A stretch of DNA of 64,000 bases from an uncultured Lachnospiraceae bacterium (GTDB lineage Bacteria; Bacillota; Clostridia; Lachnospirales; Lachnospiraceae). How positions within the stretch are numbered: the stretch's first letter is position 1; every line of letters starts with the position of its first letter. The notes below the pieces were generated by a model, which had not been told where the DNA came from, did no database searches, and worked only from the letters and a program-made list of their open reading frames with translations. Made by a program: the position numbers and the translations under genes. Of the stretch, positions 52,583-62,117 are shown in pieces. The stretch lies in NCBI GenBank assembly GCA_910578845.1, contig CAJTSL010000001.1, positions 78,356-142,355 on the forward strand, written 5' to 3'.

Positions 52583-53968
52583 ATGTTACCAGGCAGGATG
52601 TCAGAATTACAGTATCTGAATCAATATTATGAGCGGGAAGGAAGCCAGATTTTAGTTGTATATGGGCAAAAGCATATAGGAAAGACGACGCTTGTAAAAG
52701 AGTTTGCAAAAGGCAGGCCAAGTTACTATTACCTTGCAAGGTCTTGCTCGGAGAGAGAGCAGATGTACCAGTGGGGGATGCAGATCAAGATAGACGAGAA
52801 AACAGATTTAGGCGCTTCCCTTACGGGGGAAAGTGATTATCCAAGCTTTTATGAAATTTTTGATGCGATCTGTAAAGAAAGCGGCAAAAAAGTGATCATT
52901 ATAGATGAATTCCAGAATATCGTAAAAGCCAGCACTGCTTTCATGGAGGACTTAATCGCATTCATTCATAGCCAGGAAGAGAGGAGCGGCGTGACCGTCC
53001 TTCTATGTAGCTCATCCATTGGCTGGATCGAGAACAGCATGATCACTAAAATCGGGGAAGCTGCATACGAATTGTCGGGCCTGTTGAAGATTAGGGAGCT
53101 GTCTTTTAATGATCTGATGCATCGTTTCCCGAATTTTCGAATTGAGGAATGTATAGAAGCATATGCTATTTTAGGTGGCATACCCGGACTATGGAATCAG
53201 TTCGACGATAAACTCACGATCCAACAGAATATTTGCAGGCATATTTTGAACCCAGATTGCCTTCTGTTCGAGGAAGGAGAGCGGATGGTGACGGAGCAGT
53301 TACGTGAAACAAGCGTGTATAATACGATTTTGGCGACGATTGCTGCCGGGAACCATAAACTAAACGATATTTATATCCATACGGAATTTTCACGAGCAAA
53401 GATCAGCGTATATTTGAAGAATCTGATGGAATTAGAATTGGTTGAGAAGGTATTCTCTTATGACACGGCAGGGAAAGAAAATGCCCAGAAGGGAATTTAC
53501 CGGATTATCCATCCGTTTGTTGACTTTTATTTTACATATATCTATCCTTATATGAGCGCGCTACAGGTATTATCGGTAGGTGAATATTACAATATGTATA
53601 TTTACCCAAGCTTTAGAAGGTATGTTTCCACATGTTTTAAGAAAGTATGCCGCCAGTACCTAGAGAAACTAAATGAGCATGGAAAGCTGCCGTTTCACTA
53701 TGAGAGCAGTGGGGAATGGGTCGGTAAAGACGGCACCATAGATATTATTGCTCAGGATGCGGAAGGAAAGACATTGGTGGCATTGTGCAATTGGGAAAAA
53801 CCGATGATGACTTATGAAGATTATGAATGGGTGCTTTCTTGCGCGAAGAAAGCGAGGATCCATGTAGATTATATATATTTATATACGGCATCACGATTTG
53901 ATGAGAAATTAGACTTAGAGGCTAAAATCAGAAAAAATCTAAGACTGATACAAGTATCCGATATTTGA
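52583..53968 (+). CDS. ATP-binding protein of the archaeal-type ATPase/DUF234 family
   Basis: This is a 461-residue P-loop protein. Walker A is GQKHIGKTT near residue 28; Walker B is KVIIIDEFQN near 105. A winged-helix part lies near 260-300 (LNDIYIHTEFSRAKISVYLKNLMELELV), followed by a C-terminal DUF234 nuclease-like domain (GTIDIIAQDAEGKTLVALCNW). The DUF234 core Asp and the E/D-x-K region are only partly visible. The family is widespread in archaea and anaerobes and its role is not settled; proposals include toxin-like or defence functions. It lies between an EAL phosphodiesterase and topoisomerase III. Confidence 0.85.
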   Translation: MLPGRMSELQYLNQYYEREGSQILVVYGQKHIGKTTLVKEFAKGRPSYYYLARSCSEREQMYQWGMQIKIDEKTDLGASLTGESDYPSFYEIFDAICKESGKKVIIIDEFQNIVKASTAFMEDLIAFIHSQEERSGVTVLLCSSSIGWIENSMITKIGEAAYELSGLLKIRELSFNDLMHRFPNFRIEECIEAYAILGGIPGLWNQFDDKLTIQQNICRHILNPDCLLFEEGERMVTEQLRETSVYNTILATIAAGNHKLNDIYIHTEFSRAKISVYLKNLMELELVEKVFSYDTAGKENAQKGIYRIIHPFVDFYFTYIYPYMSALQVLSVGEYYNMYIYPSFRRYVSTCFKKVCRQYLEKLNEHGKLPFHYESSGEWVGKDGTIDIIAQDAEGKTLVALCNWEKPMMTYEDYEWVLSCAKKARIHVDYIYLYTASRFDEKLDLEAKIRKNLRLIQVSDI

Positions 53969-53991
53969 GAACCAAATAGATATGAGGAATT

Positions 53992-55992
53992 ATGGGAAAA
54001 AGTTTATTTATTGCAGAAAAGCCAAGTGTGGCAAAAGAATTTGCCAAGGCTTTGAAATACCGAATGAGCCAGAAAGACGGTTATATGGAATCGGAGGAGG
54101 CACTGGTGACATGGTGCGTGGGACATCTCATTACGATGAGTTATCCAGAGGCATATGATGAGAAATATAAGAAATGGTCTTTAGACACGATACCGTTCAT
54201 ACCAGAAGAATTCAAGTATGAGGTCATAGACAGTGTGAAAAAGCAGTTCCATATTGTAAGCGGCCTTTTGAACCGTCAGGATGTAGAAACGATTTATGTC
54301 TGTACCGACTCCGGGCGGGAAGGGGAGTATATCTACCGTTTGGTAGAACAACAGGCGCAGGTGGGCAGGAAAGAACGGAAAAGGGTATGGATTGATTCCC
54401 AGACAGAAGAAGAGATTTTGCGTGGCATCAGGGAAGCGAAAGACTTATCCGCTTATGATAACTTAAGTGATGCCGCTTATCTGCGTGCAAAAGAAGATTA
54501 CCTGATGGGAATCAATTTCTCAAGAGTTTTGACATTAAAGTATAGTTATCCCGTTAAATCATATTTAAAGGCAGATAAAGCGGTCATTTCGGTAGGCAGG
54601 GTGATGACTTGTGTGCTGGGAATGGTAGTGAACAGAGAGCGGGAGATCAGGGATTTTGTAAAGATTCCTTTTTATCGTGTCTTAGCTGACTTCATGGTTG
54701 AAGGCAGGAAATGTAGCTGTGAATGGAAGGCAGTGGAAGGCTCGCATTATTTCGCGTCGCCGCTCCTATACAAAGACACAGGTTTCCTAGAGAGGGAATC
54801 AGCAGAAGAATTAATAGGCTTCTTATCAGGAGAGCCTGTTAGAGCGCCAAGGTTAGATAACATTGAGAAAAAGAAAGAGACGAAAAACCCTCCGCTTTTA
54901 TATAATCTTGCCGAACTGCAAAATGATTGTTCCAAATTGTTTAAGATCAGTCCTGATGAAACATTGCGGATTGCGCAGGAGTTGTATGAGAAAAAGCTGA
55001 CAACATATCCGAGAACAGATGCAAGGGTCTTATCTTCCGCAGTAGCGAAAGAAATTGATAAGAACATAAAGGGGCTTGTGCAGTACGATACCATTCGCGA
55101 ATTTGCGCAGGAAATCATACAGGGGAAAAGCTACCAAAAGATTGCCAAGACCAGATATGTAAATGATAAGCAGATTACAGACCATTATGCGATCATCCCG
55201 ACAGGGCAGGGACTGCACAGTCTTAGCAGCTTGCATGGTACTGCTTTGAAAGTATACGAATGTATTGTGAGGAGATTCTTAAGCATTTTCTATCCGCCAG
55301 CGGTTTATCAGAAGATAGGCATGAAGGTGGAGATAAAAGGAGAATATTTTTTCTCCAATTTTAAAGTGCTTGCCGATAGTGGCTATTTGAAAGTGGCACA
55401 GAATTCCTTTTCGAAAAAGAAGGCAGAAAATGATACAGAGGAAGCAGCCGAGGAAGCTTGTGATGCGTCATTTATGGAAGTCTTGAAGACATTAAGGAAG
55501 GGGACTGAACTTTGTTTAGAGGAATATACGATAAAAGAAGGAGAGACATCTCCGCCCAAACGTTATAATTCCGGTACGATGATCCTGACGATGGAGAACG
55601 CAGGGCAATTTATCGAAGATGAAGAACTGCGGGCCCAGATAAAGGGCAGTGGCATTGGCACATCTGCTACAAGAGCCGAGATTTTGAAGAAGTTAGTCAA
55701 CATCAAGTATTTGGATTTGAATAAGAAAACGCAGGTGATTACGCCTACATTGCTAGGGGAGATGATCTATGAAGTCGTAGCTTCCTCCATTAAGCCTCTT
55801 TTGGATCCAAGGCTGACGGCAAGTTGGGAAAAAGGGCTTACACTCGTGGCAGACGGGGATATATCAGCAGATGAGTATATGGTGAAGCTAGACGATTTTG
55901 TAACAAGAAGGACGAATATAGTGAAACAGATGAATAATCAGTCGGCTTTGAATGACAGGTTCCGGTATGCCGCACAGTTTTACAAGAAATAA
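53992..55992 (+). CDS. topB: DNA topoisomerase III (type IA)
   Basis: This is a 666-residue type IA topoisomerase. The TOPRIM domain has FIAEKPSVAKEFA and CTDSGREGEYIYR at about 104-116, where the usual DxD is D-S-G, a form often seen in Firmicute TopB. The active-site Tyr339 is in LTTYPRTDARVLS. The C-terminus ends without zinc ribbons. It decatenates and relaxes DNA through single-strand passage. GAGGA precedes the ATG closely. No conjugation genes are nearby, so a chromosomal role in recombination or replication is more likely than a plasmid origin. Confidence 0.92.
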   Translation: MGKSLFIAEKPSVAKEFAKALKYRMSQKDGYMESEEALVTWCVGHLITMSYPEAYDEKYKKWSLDTIPFIPEEFKYEVIDSVKKQFHIVSGLLNRQDVETIYVCTDSGREGEYIYRLVEQQAQVGRKERKRVWIDSQTEEEILRGIREAKDLSAYDNLSDAAYLRAKEDYLMGINFSRVLTLKYSYPVKSYLKADKAVISVGRVMTCVLGMVVNREREIRDFVKIPFYRVLADFMVEGRKCSCEWKAVEGSHYFASPLLYKDTGFLERESAEELIGFLSGEPVRAPRLDNIEKKKETKNPPLLYNLAELQNDCSKLFKISPDETLRIAQELYEKKLTTYPRTDARVLSSAVAKEIDKNIKGLVQYDTIREFAQEIIQGKSYQKIAKTRYVNDKQITDHYAIIPTGQGLHSLSSLHGTALKVYECIVRRFLSIFYPPAVYQKIGMKVEIKGEYFFSNFKVLADSGYLKVAQNSFSKKKAENDTEEAAEEACDASFMEVLKTLRKGTELCLEEYTIKEGETSPPKRYNSGTMILTMENAGQFIEDEELRAQIKGSGIGTSATRAEILKKLVNIKYLDLNKKTQVITPTLLGEMIYEVVASSIKPLLDPRLTASWEKGLTLVADGDISADEYMVKLDDFVTRRTNIVKQMNNQSALNDRFRYAAQFYKK

Positions 55993-56053
55993 ACGCTGTC
56001 ACAAAACCATGGGGAGCATGAGAAAATAGATAGAAAGGAAATGTAGAAAAAAG

Positions 56054-56734
56054 ATGTCAGTAGGATTAAAAGATGCTATAATAAAAGAGTTATACACGCT
56101 GGATGAGACAATTGCAAAGGAAATTTTTGAAGGATTGACGTATCCGTGGGAGGTCTTGCCGAAGATTAAAGAGTTTATTATCAAACTCGGGAATACGCTC
56201 CCGGAAGATAAATATGAAAAAAAAGACGGTGATATCTGGATTGCAAAGTCCGCAAAGGTATACGCTTCGGCATGTATCAATGGGCCGGCGATTATTGATG
56301 AAGATGCGGAAATCAGACATTGCGCGTTCATCAGAGGATGTGCGATTGTCGGAAAAGGAGCCGTTGTCGGGAACTCCACGGAATTGAAAAATGTGATCTT
56401 ATTTAATAAAGTGCAAGTGCCCCATTATAATTATGTGGGAGATAGTATTTTAGGATATAAGGCACATATGGGAGCCGGCTCTATTACGTCCAATGTCAAA
56501 AGCGATAAAACTTTAGTCGTAGTCCGGGTCGGAGAAGAAACCTATGAGACCGGCTTGAAAAAATTCGGGGCTATGCTTGGAGATCAGGTAGAAGTTGGCT
56601 GTAACTCGGTACTAAATCCGGGAACGGTCATTGGGAAAGAAGCAAATGTTTATCCGACGTCTATGGTAAGAGGATTCATTCCGTCACGGAGCATCTATAA
56701 GAAACAGGGCGAAATAGCCGGTAAGCGGGAATAA
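56054..56734 (+). CDS. Left-handed beta-helix protein, GlmU C-terminal-like
   Basis: This is a 226-residue protein. The first 60 residues are helical. From about residue 65 the hexapeptide repeats of a left-handed beta-helix begin (IAKSAKVYASACINGPAIIDEDAEIRHCAFIRGCAIVGKGAVVG), ending with VYPTSMVRGFIPSRSI. This resembles the acetyltransferase half of GlmU and UDP-GlcNAc pyrophosphorylase-related proteins, but there is no nucleotidyltransferase domain. The reaction is not clear. It lies between topB and a signalling protein. Confidence 0.83.
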   Translation: MSVGLKDAIIKELYTLDETIAKEIFEGLTYPWEVLPKIKEFIIKLGNTLPEDKYEKKDGDIWIAKSAKVYASACINGPAIIDEDAEIRHCAFIRGCAIVGKGAVVGNSTELKNVILFNKVQVPHYNYVGDSILGYKAHMGAGSITSNVKSDKTLVVVRVGEETYETGLKKFGAMLGDQVEVGCNSVLNPGTVIGKEANVYPTSMVRGFIPSRSIYKKQGEIAGKRE

Positions 56735-56775
56735 AGGCTGATTGGCTAAGAAAAAACAGTATGGGAGATCAGGAT

Positions 56776-58995
56776 ATGGCTATTGAAGAAATGAATGTTG
56801 AAAATTTTGGTTCTATGATAAACAATATCATTGCTGGCATCTGTTTTTTTGAATATGAAAACAATGAGTTTACGACGATTTTTGCCAATGACGGATTTTT
56901 CCGTATGTTAGGGTATTCCAAGGCGGTAGGCTTAGGGTACTTGAAAAATGTACGGATGAGCATTATACCGGAAGATTTGCCAATTTTTGAACAGGCTATT
57001 GCGGATATATTAAAAGATGACGGTTCCGTTGAGGTAGAGTTCCGTACGGTAACGGCGAGCGGTGGATTAAGATGGCTTCAGGTAAGAGGAAATTTGTATG
57101 CCAGAGAAGGAAGCCGCTATGTGATCGTTTGTGTCATTCAGGACATTACAGAGAAGAAGAACATAGAAGAAGAGCTTCGGCAACAGGCAGAACGCCTCCA
57201 TATCCTCTCGGAAGCAGAAGGCGAGAAGATCCTGGATTATAATGCGAAAACGGATGTCTTGATCGTAAGGACTTCCGGGGATTATGCAAGTACAGGAGAG
57301 ACCGTTGTAGACCGTTATATGCAGCGGAATGGTGAGCTGACTATCCATTCAGAGGACGCGGCCCGTTTCAGGCTGGTCATGAAGGGATTGCTGAAGTCAC
57401 CAGGCCATCAGGAAATTGAAGTCAGGACGAAGAAGTTTGACAAAGACTATGTTTGGTACCAGATGAACCTGACGTCGCTTTTAGGCGCGGAAGGATATGT
57501 TACCAGGATCGTAGGAAGGCTCATTAATATTCATGAGAAGAAGCTACAGGAGATCAATTTGCAGCTTCGTGCCAAACGAGATGCTTTGACCAAACTGCAT
57601 GAAAAGGATGCGGCGATCCAATTGATCCAGAATCTCCTGATAGAAGAAATGGAAAGCGATACATTAAATGCCCTTGTGATTGTCGATATGGATAATTTTA
57701 AGAAGCTTCAGGCTTTGCTAGGACAGGCACAGTGCAATAATATTCTGGTTGAAACCGGTATATATTTAAGCGAGATGGTGAAGGGCATTGATGTTGTCGG
57801 CAGGATAGATGTTGATAAATTTATCCTGTACATAAGAAATATCAATAATTATTCGGACATAGATAAACTGACAGCCGAAATTGTCCATAAAGTATGCTAT
57901 AAGATACCATATAACCGCGAGGAGATCCGTGTGACATGTAGTGTCGGCGCTGCAGTTTTCCCTTATCACGGAGCGACTTATGAGGATCTGTTTGATAAAG
58001 CGTCCAGAGCCATAGCGAGAGTAAAGGCCGGCGGAAAACATAATTACCGTATTTATGACGCCGCATATACGATGGCATATCATGCGATCAGGAAGCATAA
58101 CAACGTAGCGTATGACCCGGAGAAGGGCATGGAGCTTGACTGGGATACGGAAGATATGATTATGCGTATCCTATTTGAAGATGACATATTAGAGTCCGCG
58201 TTGCAGTCGGTCATTGAGCTGATTACGGTTCATTATAAATTCCACCGGGGATTCATCTGTGGAAATGAAAGAGGCAGTCTGCCGCTTTCGAAGCCGGCGC
58301 GGTTCTCTGTTCATGGATATGAGATGGGATCGGAGAGCAAAGAGCATCAGGAACTGCGACGTGTCGTTTATGAAGTTTTATATGACTCATTTAAAAATTG
58401 TAGCATCATTCACGAATATGATATCGTGGTAGATGAGCTGCGCTATTATTTCCAGTCAGAAGGCATTAAAAGCATGCTTTATTATCCGATTACCTCCAAA
58501 GGGGAATTCCAGGGCGCCATTATTTTTGAAAACCATGAAGATGTCCAATTAGAGCTGGAAACCCATGTCATGGAAGAAATCAGATCCTTATTTAGGATTG
58601 TGGAAGCGCATATCTTACAGATTGGGCTGATGGACCGGTTGCAGGATTTTGCGACACAGATCAAAATGTTAGATAATCTGGACAGTTATGTTTATATTAT
58701 CAATGCAGACACTTATGAACTAAGCTTTCTGAACAAAAAAGTGCTTATGAAGGCTCCTGACGTGAAAATCGGCGATATTTGTTATAAAGCGCTCCAGCAT
58801 AAGGATGCACCATGTGAAGACTGTATCTTTAACCGTATGAACCGACATGACCCACATGAGCGGCATACGGAAGAGATGTTCAATTATTCCCTGCGGTGTT
58901 GGTGCCGGACGAGTGCAAGCTGGCTGGAATGCAAGGATGAGAATATGCTAGGACTGCTTAATTGCATTGATATTTCGGAATATTTCATGGGATAA
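56776..58995 (+). CDS. PAS and degenerate GGDEF signalling protein
   Basis: This is a 739-residue cytoplasmic protein. A PAS domain covers about 15-125 (GICFFEYENNEFTTIFAN, VIQDITEKK), a second PAS-like region about 150-260, and a GGDEF domain about 268-435 in which the active motif reads GRIDVDKF (342-349), so cyclase activity is unlikely. A GAF-like region follows (about 470-610), and a Cys-containing PAS-like tail (CYKALQHKDAPCEDC) ends the protein. It may bind a ligand or dimerise with a functional partner. GGAG lies 8 bases before the ATG at 56776. Input and output are unknown. Confidence 0.85.
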   Translation: MAIEEMNVENFGSMINNIIAGICFFEYENNEFTTIFANDGFFRMLGYSKAVGLGYLKNVRMSIIPEDLPIFEQAIADILKDDGSVEVEFRTVTASGGLRWLQVRGNLYAREGSRYVIVCVIQDITEKKNIEEELRQQAERLHILSEAEGEKILDYNAKTDVLIVRTSGDYASTGETVVDRYMQRNGELTIHSEDAARFRLVMKGLLKSPGHQEIEVRTKKFDKDYVWYQMNLTSLLGAEGYVTRIVGRLINIHEKKLQEINLQLRAKRDALTKLHEKDAAIQLIQNLLIEEMESDTLNALVIVDMDNFKKLQALLGQAQCNNILVETGIYLSEMVKGIDVVGRIDVDKFILYIRNINNYSDIDKLTAEIVHKVCYKIPYNREEIRVTCSVGAAVFPYHGATYEDLFDKASRAIARVKAGGKHNYRIYDAAYTMAYHAIRKHNNVAYDPEKGMELDWDTEDMIMRILFEDDILESALQSVIELITVHYKFHRGFICGNERGSLPLSKPARFSVHGYEMGSESKEHQELRRVVYEVLYDSFKNCSIIHEYDIVVDELRYYFQSEGIKSMLYYPITSKGEFQGAIIFENHEDVQLELETHVMEEIRSLFRIVEAHILQIGLMDRLQDFATQIKMLDNLDSYVYIINADTYELSFLNKKVLMKAPDVKIGDICYKALQHKDAPCEDCIFNRMNRHDPHERHTEEMFNYSLRCWCRTSASWLECKDENMLGLLNCIDISEYFMG

Positions 58996-59018
58996 AGAAG
59001 AGAATATCGAAATAAAAG

Positions 59019-59047
59019 TTGACGAATTAACTATTTTCGTGTATATT
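59019..59047 (+). promoter_or_regulatory. Promoter of the TrpXYZ-type ABC transporter operon
   Basis: TTGACG (59019-59024), a 17-base spacer and TATATT (59042-59047) lie about 65 bases before the ATG at 59113, just after the PAS/GGDEF gene. Confidence 0.7.
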
Positions 59048-59112
59048 TTCTACGATGGCTACAAACTTTGACGCATTAAAGCGGCGAATTAATTATGAGG
59101 AGGATTATGATT

Positions 59113-60150
59113 ATGAAAAAGAAAATTATCGCATTGATGTCTGCTGTGGTCATGACAGCAGGCATGTTGGCAGGTTGCGGCGCGACAGGGGATACGGAGC
59201 CCGGAGGAGCCGCAGGGACGGAATCAGGAACAAGCGGCTCAGAAGCAGAAGCCGGTGACGCTTCAGGCAAGGTTTATAAGGTTGGCATCTGCCAGTTGTT
59301 AGAACATGATGCGCTTGGCGCTGCAACGGAAGGTTTCCAGGATGCTTTAATCGAGCTACTTGGAGAAGGAAACGTAGTCTTTGATTATCAGAATGCACAA
59401 GGCGAGCAGGCGAATTGTACGATCATCTGTACACAGTTTGTTGCGGACAACGCAGATTTGATCCTGGCAAATGCGACTGCTTCTTTACAGGCGGCAACAG
59501 CAGCGACAAATACGATCCCGATCCTGGGGACTTCTATAACGGATTATGCAACCGCGATGGATATTGATGATTTTAGTGGCGCTACAGGGACAAATGTCTC
59601 GGGAACTTCTGACTTAGCGCCGATAGAAGAGCAGGAAGATATGCTCTTAGAGCTTTTCCCGGATGTAAAGAAGGTTGGGATTCTATATTGCTCCGCAGAA
59701 GCGAACTCCGTATATCAGGCGCAGGTATTCGAAAGCTGTCTGGATGCAGACGGCATTGCGTATGAAGAATTTACGGCGGCGGATTCCAATGAAATCCAGG
59801 CGGTAGTGACAAGTGCATGCCAAAGCTGTGACGTTATCTATATTCCTACTGACAATACGATGGCAAATAACACGGAAGCTGTCAATAATATCTGCTTACC
59901 GGCAGGCGTGCCTGTGATCACGGGAGAAGAGAATATGTGTGCAGGCTGCGGCGTTGCAACATTATCTATCAGTTACTATGATATCGGTTATAAAGCAGGT
60001 GAGATGGCTTATGATATCTTAGTGAACGGAGCAGATGTCTCCACGATGGCAATCCAATATGCGCCACAGGTAAATAAGAAATACAATAAAGAAATCTGTG
60101 AACAGCTTAATATTACGATACCGGATGGTTATACAGCAATAGGCGAATAA
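59113..60150 (+). CDS. ABC transporter substrate-binding lipoprotein, TrpX-like family
   Basis: This is a 345-residue protein with a lipoprotein signal peptide ending in the lipobox LAGC at about residues 18-21, a short Gly/Ser/Ala linker, then a two-lobed ABC_sub_bind (COG2984) domain (VYKVGICQLLEHDALGAATEGFQDAL, ADLILANATASLQAAT, DVIYIPTDNTMANN). Family members such as TrpX bind tryptophan or tyrosine, others other ligands. AGGAGG precedes the ATG at 59113. The permease and ATPase genes follow directly, so the three make a full transporter. Substrate is inference. Confidence 0.92.
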   Translation: MKKKIIALMSAVVMTAGMLAGCGATGDTEPGGAAGTESGTSGSEAEAGDASGKVYKVGICQLLEHDALGAATEGFQDALIELLGEGNVVFDYQNAQGEQANCTIICTQFVADNADLILANATASLQAATAATNTIPILGTSITDYATAMDIDDFSGATGTNVSGTSDLAPIEEQEDMLLELFPDVKKVGILYCSAEANSVYQAQVFESCLDADGIAYEEFTAADSNEIQAVVTSACQSCDVIYIPTDNTMANNTEAVNNICLPAGVPVITGEENMCAGCGVATLSISYYDIGYKAGEMAYDILVNGADVSTMAIQYAPQVNKKYNKEICEQLNITIPDGYTAIGE

Positions 60151-60195
60151 TGTCTGCATGAGAGTCTTTATCAGAGCGGACAAGTGGAGGTTTTT

Positions 60196-61143
60196 ATGGT
60201 CTTATTATCGTTTTCTCTTTCGCCCATGTCACTTTTGAGGGCATTGCCTGGTTCCTTTGCACAAGGGTTGATTTGGGGCGTTATGGCACTTGGAGTTTAC
60301 ATAACATTCAGGCTGCTTGATTTTGCAGATTTAACAGTAGACGGTTCCCTCGCTACAGGTGGAGCAGTGGCTGTCATGTTAATCCGTGCGGGCGTAGATC
60401 CTATTTTGTCATTGTTGGCTGCTTTTGCTGCCGGAATGACGGCAGGATTGATTACAGGCATGTTGCATACGGCGCTTGGGATCCCGGGCATTTTATCCAG
60501 TATTTTGACGCAGATTTCACTCTATTCCATTAATCTGAACATTATGGGTAAATCCAATCAATCCCTTAACCAGGACAAGTATCGTCTAGTCGTGAGCTTG
60601 CGTTATGTATCCGGGGATGCGCTTATGAAAGCAAAGTTCTACGGTGGTCTTATTCTTGGCTGCCTGCTCTTGGTGGTAATTTTGTATTGCTATTTCGGGA
60701 CAGAGCAAGGCTCGGCAATCCGTGCGACAGGCTGTAATAAGAGCATGGCAAAGGCACAAGGGATTAACACAAACTTCCATACGGTGCTTGCGCTTATGCT
60801 TTCTAACGGATTGGTAGGATTGTGTGGAGGCTTATTTGCACAATATAATGGGGCGGCTGATGTCAATATGGGACGTGGGGCTATTGTTTACGGCCTTGCA
60901 GCGGTCATTATCGGTGAAGTATTATTTAGTAAGCTTTATACGGGGAAACATTTTACATTTGCCTATACCATGATTGCAGTGATTGGCGGCATGGTTATTT
61001 ATTACCTGATCACTGCCTTTGTATTATGGCTGAAAATCGTACCGTCGGATGACTTGAAATTATTCTCGGCGATTGTTGTTGCATTTTTCCTTTCTATACC
61101 TTACTTAAAAGAGAAATACGGTAAGAAAAGGAGGACGGCGTAA
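60196..61143 (+). CDS. ABC transporter permease, TrpY-like family (COG4120)
   Basis: This is a 315-residue membrane protein with about eight to nine hydrophobic segments. It carries the block LDFADLTVDGSLATGGAVAV, shared with COG4120 permeases, and the segment GSAIRATGCNKSMAKAQGIN, which resembles the cytoplasmic coupling loop of branched-chain amino-acid-type permeases. GGAGG lies 5 bases before the ATG at 60196. It ends one base into the ATPase gene. It forms the channel for the binding protein just upstream. Confidence 0.93.
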   Translation: MVLLSFSLSPMSLLRALPGSFAQGLIWGVMALGVYITFRLLDFADLTVDGSLATGGAVAVMLIRAGVDPILSLLAAFAAGMTAGLITGMLHTALGIPGILSSILTQISLYSINLNIMGKSNQSLNQDKYRLVVSLRYVSGDALMKAKFYGGLILGCLLLVVILYCYFGTEQGSAIRATGCNKSMAKAQGINTNFHTVLALMLSNGLVGLCGGLFAQYNGAADVNMGRGAIVYGLAAVIIGEVLFSKLYTGKHFTFAYTMIAVIGGMVIYYLITAFVLWLKIVPSDDLKLFSAIVVAFFLSIPYLKEKYGKKRRTA

Positions 61144-61946
61144 TGGCTTATGCATTAGAGCTTAAGAATGTCCATAAGACATTTAATCCGGGGACCATTA
61201 ATGAGAAAGTGGCTCTAAATGGCCTGGACTTAAATTTGAATGAAGGCGATTTTGTGACAATCATTGGTGGGAACGGCGCCGGAAAATCTACGGCGTTAAA
61301 TGCGATCGCGGGGGTCTGGGGAATTGATGAGGGTTCTATCATCATTGGTGGACAAGATGTTACTTCCCTGCCGGAGCATAAGCGCGCCAGATTCCTTGGC
61401 CGTGTTTTCCAGGATCCGATGACAGGAACGGCAGCTACTATGTCTATTGATGAGAATATGGCGATTGCAGCACGCCGGGGAAAATCACGTACTTTAAAAT
61501 GGGGCGTTACGAAAGCGGAAAGAGAGAAATATAAAGAGCAATTAAAAACGCTAGACTTAGGCCTTGAAGACAGACTAACGACGAAAGTAGGGCTTCTTTC
61601 AGGTGGACAGAGACAGGCGGTCACTCTTTTAATGGCTTCTTTACAAAAACCTGAGCTTTTGCTCTTAGATGAACATACGGCAGCTCTAGACCCGAAAACG
61701 GCAGCAAAAGTACTTGCATTGTCTGATAAGATTATCGAAGAGAACCATCTTACGGCAATGATGGTGACACATAATATGAAAGACGCAATTGCACATGGGA
61801 ACCGGCTGATTATGATGCATGAAGGAAAAATCATATATGATATCAGCGGAGAAGAGAAGAAGAAGTTAAAGGTTTCCGATTTGCTTGCTAAGTTCGAAGA
61901 AGCAAGCGGTGGCGAGTTTGCGAATGACCGTATGATGTTATCATAA
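61143..61946 (+). CDS. ABC transporter ATP-binding protein, TrpZ-like family (COG1101)
   Basis: This 267-residue ATPase has Walker A GGNGAGKST, Q-loop RVFQDPMTGT, signature LSGGQRQAVTLLMA, Walker B LLLLDEHTAALD and H-loop MVTHNMKDA. The unusual EHTAALD after the Walker B aspartate, in place of the common EPT/EPF, is the form found in the COG1101 family. The ATG overlaps the permease stop codon by one base. It should power the TrpXY-type importer encoded just upstream. Confidence 0.94.
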   Translation: MAYALELKNVHKTFNPGTINEKVALNGLDLNLNEGDFVTIIGGNGAGKSTALNAIAGVWGIDEGSIIIGGQDVTSLPEHKRARFLGRVFQDPMTGTAATMSIDENMAIAARRGKSRTLKWGVTKAEREKYKEQLKTLDLGLEDRLTTKVGLLSGGQRQAVTLLMASLQKPELLLLDEHTAALDPKTAAKVLALSDKIIEENHLTAMMVTHNMKDAIAHGNRLIMMHEGKIIYDISGEEKKKLKVSDLLAKFEEASGGEFANDRMMLS

Positions 61947-62004
61947 GTTCGTAGGATCTTGTATTTTCCATAGAATGTACTTAGAAAGGACTGGATTTTT
62001 TTCC

Positions 62005-62010
62005 TATAAT
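62005..62010 (+). promoter_or_regulatory. -10 element before the NifU-like gene
   Basis: A perfect TATAAT lies at 62005-62010; TTAGAA at 61981-61986 is the best -35 with an 18-base spacer. Transcription would begin near 62017, giving a leader of about 100 bases that contains the hairpin at 62036-62087. Confidence 0.55.
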
Positions 62011-62035
62011 GTGAGAAAATAGAAACAGCGGTTAT

Positions 62036-62087
62036 GACAGATGTTGGCAGGGCGCATAGAGGTGCGCCACATCATCTGTTATCAAAT
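62036..62087 (+). promoter_or_regulatory. Structured 5' leader hairpin of the NifU-like/GGGtGRT operon
   Basis: ACAGATG pairs with CATCTGT as an outer stem, and GGCGCA pairs with TGCGCC as an inner stem around TAGAGG. The hairpin ends about 20 bases before AAAGGAG of the NifU-like gene. No T-run follows, so it is not a plain terminator. It may be a cis-regulatory RNA or a stabilising element; I do not recognise a known class. Confidence 0.5.
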
Positions 62088-62117
62088 AATTAATACATAA
62101 TCGAAAGGAGTTATCAC

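Noticed and set aside
59055..59258. Plus-strand frame of 67 codons before the TrpX-like gene
   Set aside because: It overlaps the lipoprotein gene in another frame; its start has no ribosome binding site and the peptide is low complexity.
61148..61834. Minus-strand frame of 228 codons opposite the TrpZ-like ATPase
   Set aside because: It is a shadow of the ATPase gene, whose Walker motifs are clear on the plus strand.
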